A stretch of DNA of 64,000 bases, taken from Sordariomycetes sp. S80-01Y (Eukaryota; Ascomycota; Sordariomycetes). Below, one piece after another: positions 22,432 to 32,460 of the stretch (positions are counted from its first letter, which is position 1; every line of letters starts with the position of its first letter). The notes below the pieces were generated by a model, which saw only the letters and a program-made list of their open reading frames with translations, ran no database searches and was not told the origin of the DNA. The position numbers and the translations under genes are program-made. The stretch is from contig JAXQJY010000027.1 in the NCBI GenBank assembly GCA_037042185.1, positions 186,001 to 250,000 on the forward strand. Reading direction: 5' to 3'.

Positions 22432-23806
22432 ATGGCCACAGAAACATCTCCAGACCAAGCTTGGATCGTCAGGTTCAAGCCCTTCGCCTCTACTTCGAGC
22501 CAGTCAAGTCACCTTACGAGCGTCAGGGCTTTGACAGCTGACCAGGGCACTCCTTTCGACGTGAAGATTGGAACCGAGTTCTCGCTGCCTGAGGTGAGCG
22601 GTTATATCGCCACCTTTGACGAGGCCACAAAGGCCAAGCTTGAGACTCTTCCCAATGTAAGATACCCCCATTGCGCTTCTTGCAATTTAGTAACTAAAGA
22701 GCCCGTCTCCAGGTCTACGAAATTGAGAAGAACCAGATTTTCAAGGCACTCGACGTGAAGAAGCAGGAAAACGCCCCTTGGGGCCTCGCCCGCGTCAGCA
22801 ACAATGGAAAGCTCCCTCAGCACGGCGACTACACATACACATACCGCAGTGATGCTAGTGGGAAGGACGTCACGGCATACGTTATCGACACGGGTATCAA
22901 CGAAAAGCATGTCGACTTTGAAAAGCGGGCAAAGAAGGGTCCAACTTTTGCTTCAGTACGGCCCTCGGATAAGGATCTTGTGGGCCACGGTACCCACGTC
23001 GCGGGAACCGTGGGCTCCAAAACCTACGGCGTATCCAAGAACGTGAGTATCGTCGGTATCAAGGTCTTCTTCGACCCGGACCCTAGGGACCCCAGTGGTG
23101 GAGTTGGCGCGTATACCACCGATATCATCAGAGCCCTCGAATGGGTCTACCGGGATGTCACTTGCACCAACCCGCCGAAGAAGGCGGTCGTTAATCTTAG
23201 TCTAGGCGGCGGTGTTAGTGGAGCCTTGGACGCCGCCGTTGCTAGTCTTGTCCGAGCAGGCATCATCGTTGTGGCTGCTGCTGGTAACGAGCAGGTATTT
23301 ACGATCAAAACGACTGATGTACATAGATCCACGTTCGCGCTGACAATCTAAAGGTCCCCGCCGACTATAGCTCGCCCGGCAGAGAGCCCTTGGCCATCAC
23401 GGTTGGGGCAACCGGTATCAACGACGATCGGGCTGATTTCTCAAACTGGGGCCGTCTTATTGACGTTTTTGCTCCCGGGGTCGACATTGAATCCACCTGG
23501 ATCGGGAGCGATGTGGCAACCAAGACGATACAAGGGACATCTATGGGTAAGTTCTCTCAATCATGAGTGCGTTTGTGAAGACCATTTGAAGACTGATACG
23601 AACATGTAGCATCGCCCCACGTCGCTGGATTGGTTGCTAACTGGTTGAGTGACACGGAGCATGAGTACGCCGGCCCTCGCGACTTCATCCAGACCTTCTT
23701 GGGTGGCGCCGAGGAGGCGCTTATCAGCAACCTAGATCTTCAAGAGTTGAAGGACCTAAACCCAAAGTACACAACCGTGGCCTTGATTGCCAAGAACAAG
23801 CTCTGA
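22432..23806 (+). CDS. Subtilisin-like serine protease (S8A, proteinase-K type) with I9 propeptide, 398 aa
   Basis: Four exons: 22432-22656, 22713-23294, 23354-23546 and 23610-23806 (1197 nt). Residues 10-88 form an I9 inhibitor-like propeptide (WIVRFKP ... SGYIATFDEATKAKLETLPN, VYEIEKNQ). The peptidase domain has Asp134 in VIDTGI, His167 in GHGTHVAGTV and Ser332 in GTSMASPHVAG, with the oxyanion Asn in AAAGNEQ. No signal peptide is present with this start; the possible start at 22342 adds 30 polar residues and no hydrophobic core. A cytosolic or unconventionally exported protease is therefore suggested, unlike the secreted alkaline proteases of the family. Part of exon 3 recurs as a decayed copy at 28655-28796. 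Confidence 0.9.
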
Positions 23807-24431
23807 GTGGGTGCATCATTCAAGACCGGGGCTATTTACACGCACCTGGCTCCGATTCCTTTGTTCTCAAGTGCTTAGGTTCTATTTAGTTCGACCTAGC
23901 TTCCTTTACATGCAAACCACATTATGGTATTTCTACAAGTATCTATACGTGACATCAAAATTTTAGCAAATTTATCCGGCCGACCAAGCGATTCGATGAA
24001 ATAGCGACGACACTTTTTTACCTCTCGGGACACCATGTACCACCCTTTCCCTAACCTACGCAATCAAATATGCTTCATCGCCAATGCTCTGGGTCACGGG
24101 GTGGCCAAATAAGCCCTCGGCGATTCGAACGGTGTCGTCCCTCCACATCGATCATTTTGGCGACTGCAATCTCAAGGTAACAACGACCAGGCACGATGCG
24201 AAAGTATTCGATTGTGAGATTCCATAGAGGAATTCAATATACTGGATCATTGGAGTATTCTAGAGCGGATATGCGATCACTCCATTGAGTATTTTATGGT
24301 TGCGTGAAGACAGTAGTATTCGATGTAGACCAAGTGCGCTTCAGCTGAAGTATACTGAGATTGACATTCATCTTGTTTCTTGGTGATTTTACGGGAACAG
24401 AGGGTTCGCGAATAAGAAGAATGTTGCATGT
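23807..24431. other. Intergenic, convergent 3' ends
   Basis: About 620 bp between the subtilase and a minus-strand membrane protein gene. AT-moderate, no gene, no repeat recognised. Confidence 0.4.
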
Positions 24432-26300
24432 CTAATGATCTGGAGCCGAATTGATCCGTCGCTTGTCCTGCTCTGATTCTCTTCTCCTACCGACCTCTTG
24501 TGTAGCCGGAGTGTACCTGACACATGGACCTTGGGCTCCGCTCCATGAACCTCGCGCACAGCTCCTGGGCTGGTCTGCGTGTGGTGGCGGACATGTCGAG
24601 TCACACACGTCGATTGCGACGGTACATCCGCCATTACACGGCATTGGAATACCCGCCTTGGGCCCTTCCCACAAGCAACCGGTCATCTGCTCGTCGAGCT
24701 GTCGGTATAATTGTGTCGCGCTCAGGGCCGATGCTCTCGCGCTCAGCTTTGCTCCGATTGATACTCGCCTTGCACCATCAGTCAGGCTGACCAGTACCCA
24801 GAGTATAATACACAAGCATGGAGCCAAAATCAACAAGTCCAGGCGAAGGGCAACCGCCCCGTCTGCGAGAACCACGAAGTCCTGCGCCCCGTTCTGCAGT
24901 ACCCCAACAGATGTGTCCAGGAGGTTTGGTGCGTCGTTCGACGGGCGTCGTGACAGTGCGATCTCTTGAAAAACCAGCCGAGATGCCAGATAGCCTGACA
25001 TGATAAGGCGTGTCATATCCTTGAGGAGCGAGCTGGCACCGGCGTCGACGAAGGCACCGCTGGAGGACCCGATGTAGGACTTGAGGGTACTCACACCAGC
25101 AGACAGGCTAATATGTGTCATCATCGGATGGGCAAAGCGCGTACGAAACACAACGGCGAGGCCGTCCGGGATAGGTGAGTCTGCCAAGTAACTATCGTAG
25201 CATTGCCCGCCGGAACAGATCTCTGTCGTCTCCCAGCAGTCCAAGACGGGTCTCTGCGGCTGAATGACATATTGCAACCCCAGAGCATACTCGGACCCGT
25301 TGGCAGCTTGCGTCTGGTACCATGGATCGTCGCTGTAGCTCTGGCTGGGGACAAGGGCCGTCGAGGCGAGGAATGCAAATGATCTGTTAGTACGCTGGGC
25401 GGAAGTGTCGATATTTGGGTGCAGCCAGGTGATAAAGTCGAGACGATATAACGGGCTCAGCGTTGAGTAGGACTCGCGTGCGTCCTTGTCTCCCCACGGG
25501 TAATATGTGTCCCACGCAGAGCCAGAGCCAGACTCCTGCTCCTCCACCCAAGAGTAGTCAGTCCGACAGCTACCGGCGATTTTTACGACAAGATCGGCGA
25601 ACTTCTGTAGCGCGAGGTCCTGGGCCGTTACCTCGTATTCATAGGTGATATGAGTCTGAGGTCGCTCGGGCGTATGATCAGGCGCAACATCCTGAGTGAT
25701 CGTGACAGCATCAAGCTTGGAGTTGAGATCTCCTGCCTCGGCACTCCCTAGAGCGCGGAGTACTCCTGGGCGGGATTGACTATAAATGTCCACCACAGCC
25801 TCGTCGCTCACAGTGTCGAAGGGAGGCCAGTACACCGCATCCGGATGAACGGGTGCGAAACTCCCGATCCGCATCCAGTCAGCGTACAGAACTCCAATTG
25901 CAATGCCCGCGGCGGCAGTGACGGATGCGATACATAGCATCAGGAGCGCACGCCTGATGGAGCCCCAGGTTCTGTACCGGGGCTTAAGAGTCGCCCAGAG
26001 GTACTCGAGACACTTGTAGGTGGCCGAGACTGGATCTGGACAATTCCAAAAGGCCACGAGGCCGACCACCTTGAGTCTGCTATTTACGCTGACACTGACA
26101 AGAACTGTGGCAGCAAACAGCTGCCATAGCGCTGCGAACGTGAACTGGATGATAATGGCGTAGAGGGCAAGGAGGAGTCGAGAGGCCCGATCGGATACTG
26201 CGTAGGCCAGGAAAGTTTGTCCGTCGAGGGCCACAGAGAACTTTGAGCCCAGCACATAGGTACTGGAAGGAGGGTCGGTAAACACATCAGCGTTAACCAT
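24432..26300 (-). CDS. Large fungal membrane protein of unknown function, 622 aa
   Basis: Single exon. The start at 26300 (MVNADVFTDPPSSTYVLGS) is preferred over the far upstream ATG at 26561 because similar fungal proteins start shortly before the first TM. Hydrophobic segments lie near residues 40-75 (LLLALYAIIIQFTFAALWQL), 115-140 (LLMLCIASVTAAAGIAIGVL) and 500-525 (LDLLILAPCLCIILWVLVSL). The segment between, about 350 residues, has N-x-S/T sequons and several Cys (CWETTEICSGGQCY), so it is probably extracellular or lumenal. The Cys-rich C-tail (CNGGC, CDSTCPPP) is cytosolic. The architecture TM-TM-lumenal domain-TM is common among uncharacterised ascomycete proteins. No enzyme motif was found. 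Confidence 0.75.
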   Translation of the reverse strand: MVNADVFTDPPSSTYVLGSKFSVALDGQTFLAYAVSDRASRLLLALYAIIIQFTFAALWQLFAATVLVSVSVNSRLKVVGLVAFWNCPDPVSATYKCLEYLWATLKPRYRTWGSIRRALLMLCIASVTAAAGIAIGVLYADWMRIGSFAPVHPDAVYWPPFDTVSDEAVVDIYSQSRPGVLRALGSAEAGDLNSKLDAVTITQDVAPDHTPERPQTHITYEYEVTAQDLALQKFADLVVKIAGSCRTDYSWVEEQESGSGSAWDTYYPWGDKDARESYSTLSPLYRLDFITWLHPNIDTSAQRTNRSFAFLASTALVPSQSYSDDPWYQTQAANGSEYALGLQYVIQPQRPVLDCWETTEICSGGQCYDSYLADSPIPDGLAVVFRTRFAHPMMTHISLSAGVSTLKSYIGSSSGAFVDAGASSLLKDMTRLIMSGYLASRLVFQEIALSRRPSNDAPNLLDTSVGVLQNGAQDFVVLADGAVALRLDLLILAPCLCIILWVLVSLTDGARRVSIGAKLSARASALSATQLYRQLDEQMTGCLWEGPKAGIPMPCNGGCTVAIDVCDSTCPPPHADQPRSCARGSWSGAQGPCVRYTPATQEVGRRRESEQDKRRINSAPDH

Positions 26301-27243
26301 GTTTACTGTTGCTGGCGATACGGAGGCAGCCTTGTCAGAGCAAGCTTGAGAGCAAGGAGATGCGGTCAGTTCGGAGAGGAGAGGGAATTCGGATATCTTG
26401 TCAAATCGTGCGTGACAGTTTGAGGGGCGCCAGAATACCTTAAAAAGCTTATCGCGACTACACGCAATGCTGCTGAACGCTTTGTCAACATGCTGCGAGT
26501 TGACACAATGCAGGGGATGCTGAGTGACATGCCGCGGGTATAAAAACCTCAATTTAGCCACTCGAACAATTATCCAACTTTATTTTTTCTTCTTTCCTTT
26601 TCGCAGTTTTCTTCCGTCCTTTTTTCAAACCTCTGGTGATCAGGCCGTGCTCGCCCGATGCGCAGTCCTGCGCAAACTGCGAGGCCACAGCGGTGCAGCT
26701 ATGGGAGCTGAATTCAAGCTGCATGAGTTGTTGCAATAGTTGGCGCCACCGCCGCAAACGAGGCGCCATCACAATTAACGTACCGCTTGATGGTCTCGTG
26801 TCTCGATGTTCCGGTGGTCACGGGCAGATGCGGTGGTTGTACCACAACAATGGCCCTCTGGCTTTTCTAGAAGCTCGACCCAATTATTTTGAAGCCACAA
26901 TTACAAGCGCTTAATGTACATATACATATGTGTGTGTACAACAACCGTTTGTTCTTCCCCTCTTCCCTTAGTGCAGACTGTACCATACTTGCATGTCTTC
27001 TTTCTCTCTATCGCAGATGCGCCGAAGCCGTTGCGCCAAGGGTCAAGGATCCAGCACTAATCAGCCCTTCACGATTCTAGACCCGGCTTCAGCGCAGCAA
27101 AAGCAGACCTTTGTCTCGAGGCAGGCAGAGGGCTTGCAACTGTCAACCAGTAATGTCGTGTGTCTACCAAAATACACGAATGAAGGATGTGGCTTCGTTA
27201 GTGTACCTCTCTTTGATGGCTGCTCATATGGCCCAAGCCTGGG
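26301..27243. other. Intergenic with pyrimidine-rich tract
   Basis: Upstream of the membrane protein gene. A T/C-rich tract runs over about 26577-26635. Short open frames on the plus strand (26636-26914, 26993-27325) are not coding-like. Confidence 0.35.
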
Positions 27244-27501
27244 TTACCCACACAGCTTTAGCAGTCGGTGGCGGCGCCTGATCATTGCAGCAACATGGCC
27301 TGGCATTTCTGCCACAATGGGGTAGCCTTTTAACTCAAAATTGTCGTCTCTGCGGTCGCCAGACCCATCCCGAGGATCCAACGGCATAAAGGCGTCGAAG
27401 GAGACGCTTTGACCTGGAGTATTGCCGAATACACTGTATGTTCTGACCAGGGATGCTGCGCGTGGTATGCGACTCCATGGCCAGGGGATTGCGTCACGGA
27501 A
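27244..27501 (-). pseudogene. Coding-like fragment, family unknown
   Basis: An 85-codon open frame without ATG at its start. It reads like true protein (LVRTYSVFGNTPGQSVSFDA, then FMPLDPRDGSGDRRDDNFEL and KGYPIVAEMPGHVAAM). It is bounded by stops on both sides and no adjoining exon was found. Probably an exon remnant of a lost gene; I cannot name the family. Confidence 0.3.
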
Positions 27502-27924
27502 TCAACAACAGGAACGTTGCGCTCTATTCATCATTCTACCTACACAGTTAGGGATAACTAAGGCATGACTCGGGCTGCACCCCCGCCAAGAGTGCCACTG
27601 GAACGGAAGTCAACTATTTTGAACGCGGCAGTATAGTCCTTGGTAGTAAACGGGGATGCACCATATCCTTGTTGATCTGGTAGGCTCAAGGCCCGGTTAT
27701 TATGCAGCCACATTTGTTCAATTACTTTCATCACGATTTGACCGTCTCGGATTCACTGAGTGGCGGTCTTCATACAACCCTGACCATTATTACTATTTTA
27801 GCACACGAGATGAATACATTGTATTAACTATCGTAAAAAGCATGAATGTGAAAGCAAGACTCAAGACACCAAACTACCTGACTGAAGTTTTCACCTACCC
27901 GGCGTGGCGTAGCTTAGGTTGGAA

Positions 27925-28350
27925 GTTTAAGTTAGGAGAAAAGCGACCAACATCTGTAGTAGCGAGATCTCTTTCCCTCATTATAGAAATTTCTTAATCC
28001 ACACCAGGAGAAAACGTGCGAACATATCGTCCGCTTTCTACAGTCAAAGTTGGCCTAGACTCAATTCATGACAGCTTGGGGGAGTATTCTTCAACAAAAC
28101 AGCTGGTACCACATAAGCACCAAAAAGATCACATGACTGTACCAATGCTACTTCAGTATTACATTATTCTTATTTTTGCTAGTTACATGTACACTACCGA
28201 CTTCTGGGCCATTTAGATCCCTTGCACTGATATTCTAGCTAGTTTCTCTTCAACATCAACGCCTGGCTCTCAAGCGTCAGATTCCAGGCAAGCAATCGCC
28301 GCACTTCAAAGCTGAACAGTGGAAACGGCAACGGCTGTTGTGATATCTGC
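27925..28350 (+). repeat. Diverged duplicate of 32950-33330 (gene-start-like segment)
   Basis: Three blocks align in the same order and orientation with 32950-33330: around 27952 (TCTGTAGTAGCGA versus TCTGCAGTAGCGA), 28040-28110 (AGTTGGCCT followed by GGGGGAGTATTCTTC versus GGGGGAATATCTTCC) and 28265-28305 (GATTCCAGGCAAGCAATCGC versus GATTCCAGGAAAGCAATCGC). Many differences are C/T or G/A, and this copy is the more AT-rich one. Confidence 0.55.
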
Positions 28351-28353
28351 TCT

Positions 28354-28562
28354 TATAGAGCTACGTGTTATTTCCGCAGATATTTAAGGATATTTCAGAG
28401 CTCCTGCTACCTAAGCTAAGGTCTCCTGGACTCTTTTGGAATAAGTACGCTGTTCTAGGGGTTGCTTATAGAGAAATTCTCTATAAACGGGCTGGATAGA
28501 AACTTCCGCCAAAGGAGCACATTGCCCCGAAGTATCACTGGTGTGTTGAGGACACTTTGTAG
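28354..28562 (+). pseudogene. Decayed copy of the last exon of the FMN monooxygenase
   Basis: Collinear with 20972-21177, including the end of the preceding intron and the stop codon; GAAACTTCCGCCAAAGGA is shared exactly. Differences are mostly transitions (for example GTTCAAGG to ATTTAAGG and GGGCTGGACAG to GGGCTGGATAG), and several create stops. Only the terminal exon is recognisable. Confidence 0.75.
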
Positions 28563-28654
28563 GCGTTAGCAATCCCAGATAATAATGTGCTCTGCTCATG
28601 GTATGTCCACCAGTAGTTTGAGTTTCAAGGAAAGTAAGAGCTATAAAGTCAAGG

Positions 28655-28796
28655 AAACCGACGTGAACGAAGATCGGGCTGACTTCCTTGACTGGGCCGC
28701 CTAATTGACGTTTTTCGCACCTGGTATCGACGTCGAATCTACCTGAATCGGGAGGATCGTGGCAACAAACAACTGTAGACGCTATACGAAGGGATC
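28655..28796 (+). pseudogene. Decayed copy of part of subtilase exon 3
   Basis: Aligns with about 23403-23546: GATCGGGCTGA, ATTGACGTTTTT and TCGGGAG are shared in order, and an insertion of about 10 bp separates the last matching pieces. It follows the monooxygenase fragment in the same order as the two intact genes, but only about 90 bp away instead of 2.2 kb. Confidence 0.7.
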
Positions 28797-28839
28797 TCTT
28801 ATAGAACTTGAGATAATGAAAGACGAACAGATATCGTCA

Positions 28840-29730
28840 CTACCCCTTCAGGCTCTTGAGGCCAGAGTCTCTATTTACAATATCAGTGAAAATCCCATAC
28901 GGAATAAATGAGTTCCCCAACCAGCTCATACTCGACCCTTCCCCACGCCGAATCATATACTTCCGAGTGTCAAGGACGTCACTGACAATGTTCTTGGCCG
29001 TTACATGAACGTCATGCTTCTTATCGAATACTAGTCCTTTCTTGTGACGATTGATTTCAGACCAAATTTTCCCGTAATATGAATCAGGCGGCAATTCGAG
29101 GTCTGGCCTGTTCTTTGGGTCGTTTTGGGCGGTTGAAACTCCTCCAAGAATAACCGTGACGACTCGAACCCCAAGCGGCTCCATCTCGATGCGTAGAGTT
29201 TCAGATATCAGCTTGTTGGCCAACTTGGAACTACCGTATATACCTATGCTTAGTGAGTTAAATTTCTTGAGACATCGTGCAAATCATGTCATACCCGTCC
29301 ATGCATACGTTAATTCGCCCGAAACGGAGCTGATGTTGCAAATGAAGCCGTTGGCTTTGATAAGCATCGGCGCAAATGCCTGTGACATTCGTAGCATGCC
29401 CCAAACATTTGTGTCGTATATCCGTTCAGCCTCATCGATAGAAGAGTCCAGGAGCGGCATAAAGTCCATGATTCCAGCGTTATTGACCAGCCCGTACAGT
29501 TGTCCGCCAGTGAGCTTCTCAGCGGCTTTAACGGATTTACCAATAGAATCCTGAGATGTGACATCGAGCTCAAGAATCTCAACATCATCCGTTCTGGCCA
29601 AATCACCCGCTTTGGAGAGGTCTCTTAGAGTTGCCAAAACTATGAAACCTCGTGCAACGAAGGCTTTAACCATTGCGGGAGCGAGTCCGCCCTGGCTGCA
29701 ACCAGTGATGAGAATTGTCTCGCCCGTCAT
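28840..29730 (-). CDS. Short-chain dehydrogenase/reductase (1-acyl-DHAP-reductase-like classical SDR), 279 aa
   Basis: Two exons, 29295-29730 and 28840-29243, with a 51-bp intron (840 nt). N-terminal cofactor loop TGCSQGGLA at residues 9-17, DVTSQDSI, NNAGIMD, catalytic Ser in ISSVSG, and YGSSK with the active Tyr/Lys recreated at the splice; then LRIEMEPLGVRVVTVILGGV. The pattern is that of fungal NADPH-dependent 1-acyldihydroxyacetone-phosphate reductase-like SDRs, though substrate inference is weak. The gene is divergent from the Zn2Cys6 regulator with about 600 bp between the ATGs, so it is the first candidate target of that regulator. Confidence 0.87.
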
Positions 29731-30157
29731 GTCGAAGCGTGTGAGAGGGGGTGGAGAGAATGGAGAGATCCGGTAATTCTTGAGCTTGATGGCTGTGTGT
29801 CAAAGTAAAAGACGAGAACTTTGTCATTCTCTTCCATCTTATAAGATCTGATTTCTTAAGCTTGCTCGGGGAACCTCAGCGGACCTCAGAGAGTAGATTC
29901 CGCCGGCATCGACAGTGAGACGACAAACATACCACCCTACGCATAATACCCTAGGTATGTCCTTCTGGGCCGACCTCCGTCCCCGCCGGCGCCGCTTTCT
30001 GAACAATCCAAAGTCCAACATTCGCATGATATGCACGACGCCGTCCTTGCAATGAACCGGCACTAAGCTTCCGCCGGGAACCCTGTGGGTCACCCTCTTC
30101 ATCTCTTCTTGGAGTTCCTAATGAAGAAATTTTGAACAGACTCATCCTCATTTAGAA

Positions 30158-30207
30158 CGGTCACCGGACCCGACAACGGACTTGAGACGGATTTCAGACG
30201 GATTCGG
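30158..30207 (+). promoter_or_regulatory. Cluster of CGG half-sites in the SDR/regulator divergent promoter
   Basis: CGGTCACCG at 30158-30166 is an inverted CGG-N3-CCG pair. It is followed by CGGA at 30177, 30188 and 30199, exactly 11 bp apart, and another CGG at 30205. CGG triplets are the half-sites bound by Zn2Cys6 proteins; 11-bp phasing puts them on one face of the helix. Position between the regulator and the SDR suggests autoregulation and control of the SDR (inference). Confidence 0.5.
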
Positions 30208-30334
30208 AGGCAAACCCGTCGGCATTTTCTCCGCTTATCTCCGTCCCCAGCTTCGTCCGAAACAGCTCTTAAGCTCACCCACATGCACCCAAATTCCAAC
30301 GGATATCCGGAGTGAACTATCACATTGTTTTGAT

Positions 30335-32460
30335 ATGGAAAGATTGATGCCACTCCATTCGAGCACATACGGTCAGGCGTGCATGCAATGCTATAAGGCT
30401 AAATGTCGATGCGTGCCAAGCTCCAACGGACGCAGCTGCGAAAGGTAGTGCGCACGACTTCACGTGCGTTCAAAGAGAATCCGGACTCATTAACTGACGT
30501 GACGAAGGTGTTACCGGCTCAGAAAGAATTGTCAGCCGTCGGACGCGGCACGTCGCCGTAAAGGCCAAGGCAATGAGGAGTCCACGGGGCGGATTGCCCG
30601 ACTTGAGAGCGAGGTTGAGTCGCTCCAGTCGGCTATGCAATCCGTTGCCGAATCCTTTGGGTCGGAAGGAAACATTGCCCATCTCTTGGATAGAGAGAAC
30701 GTGACGTTGCTCCCTCAAGATTCTTCGCGCTCAGGCGGTGCTTCGGCCTATTCATCTGCCAAGAGCAGCAACTCGCGCGTCACAAACAAGCTCACTCCAC
30801 AAACCGACTCTCACTCAACTCGAACACCTCAAACAGCCACAGCTCATACCAGTCCATCGACCGATGACCCTTCGTCTCTGCAAGCAGAAGGACATCTCAA
30901 CTTTTTCCGATTAAGGATGCTTCCGTGTTTCCCCTTCATGTACCTCCCTTCGGATATGTCGGCTGCACAACTTCGTCGTGATCGACCAACGCTATACCAG
31001 GCTATCCTCACCGTCACCACATTTTCGACGCAGACGCGGTTGGCTCGAGCAGAGGTTTTCAGGCATCTCGTATCAACGTCCGCCATAAAAAATGTGCGAT
31101 CAGACAATGATTTGCTTTTGGGGATACTTACCTATTTAACCTGGAGTATGGATGTCTTCCTAGGCGGCGCAGACACTGTCTCCCGCTTCATGATGCTTGC
31201 GACGTCGCTCATATATGATTTGCGATTATTCAAGTCAAACGAACCAGATACGCAGCTGATTATGACGATGACACAAGGCTCAACTTATGGAAATGGGCAG
31301 AACCTGGCTGAAGAGACAGCGGTGGATGTGCTAGAAAGACATCGGGCTCTCTTAGCTTGTTACGTTCTAAGTTCCAAGTAGGTCCATCTGCTTCCAAATA
31401 AGTGTGCAGTTGGTTTTTCTAGCTTCGCTCTTTATATCAAAGCTAACGCTGTTATCTCTACCAGCATTTCGTCTCACCTCGGACGCCAGGATGCTCTGCG
31501 GTGGACACTGCGGATGGACGAAGCACTTCGCGGAGTCGAGGAAAGCAGAGTCGGCTCGACGGACGAGGCGTTTGCATTCCACGTGCGACTACACAAGCTG
31601 AAGCAACAAGCGACGTACATCAGGCAGCAGCGTGAGACAGAGCTTGCGCAAACGGAAACCACTGCTGTCTCGACCTCAGTCCCAAGCTTAATGTACCTGA
31701 AGTCATTACGAGGACAGCTGCATGATCTTGTGGTCTCGTTCCCACCGCATCTTCACCAGCGAGGTTAGTAAAATGTAGTGAGCCGTCGTTTACTGAAACT
31801 TATAGATGCATTCTAGGAATATTGATTACATACGCGCATTACGTCGAACTATACATTAATCAATTGGCCTACTCCATGTCATGGGGCTCACCACTCTTGG
31901 ATTTAGCAGGGCAAAAGAGCCGACACAATGTCTTGTCTGGGTATGAACGCCTCCAATGCTTGTGGCAGTCCGTTGAAAATGTCAAAAGCTGGCTGGATAG
32001 TTTCTACGAGATCCATCCATCGGATCTGGTTGGGCTGCCTTCTCACTTCTGGTCTCAGATGGTCATGTGCATCACCGTCCTGAAGTACTTGTCGACTCTC
32101 GGAGATCTTGATTGGAATTTTCAAGCAGTGCGGAATACAGTCAATCTCATTTCGACTTTGGATTGCATTCTTCTGAGGCTAGAAATGGGACGCCAGGATC
32201 CAGCCTTGGTGGGGGATGACAATTTGTTCACTTTGCTATCCCGACTCTTAGGTAAGGTCAAATCCCGGGCGAATGGTTGGATGTCCTCGGAAATGATGAG
32301 ATCAGAAGCAGCCCAAGTTCGTGGTGTCGACACGGGACTGATGAGCCCTCCCCGCTCCAGCATCCCAGATCTGGACGGGATACAAATCTTACATACAATG
32401 GATCTAGGGAACGACGAGTGGTTTGAAAATATGTTTGGCGACTCCGAGCCTTTTTCCTAG
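30335..32460 (+). CDS. Zn2Cys6 transcription factor, 640 aa
   Basis: Four exons: 30335-30444, 30508-31377, 31465-31763 and 31817-32460 (1923 nt). The zinc cluster is complete only after splicing intron 1: Cys16, 19, 26, 35, 38 and 45, spacing C-x2-C-x6-C-x8-C-x2-C-x6-C, with basic residues between. A heptad-like helix follows (RIARLESEVESLQSAMQSVA, about residues 70-90), a likely dimerisation coiled coil. Then comes a Ser/Thr-rich linker, and a middle region (FFRLRMLPCFPFMYLP, LYQAILTVTTFSTQTRLA, LLGILTYLTWSMDVF) typical of the fungal-specific regulatory domain. The acidic C-terminus (DLGNDEWFENMFGDSEPFS) suits transactivation. It probably controls nearby metabolic genes. Confidence 0.9.
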
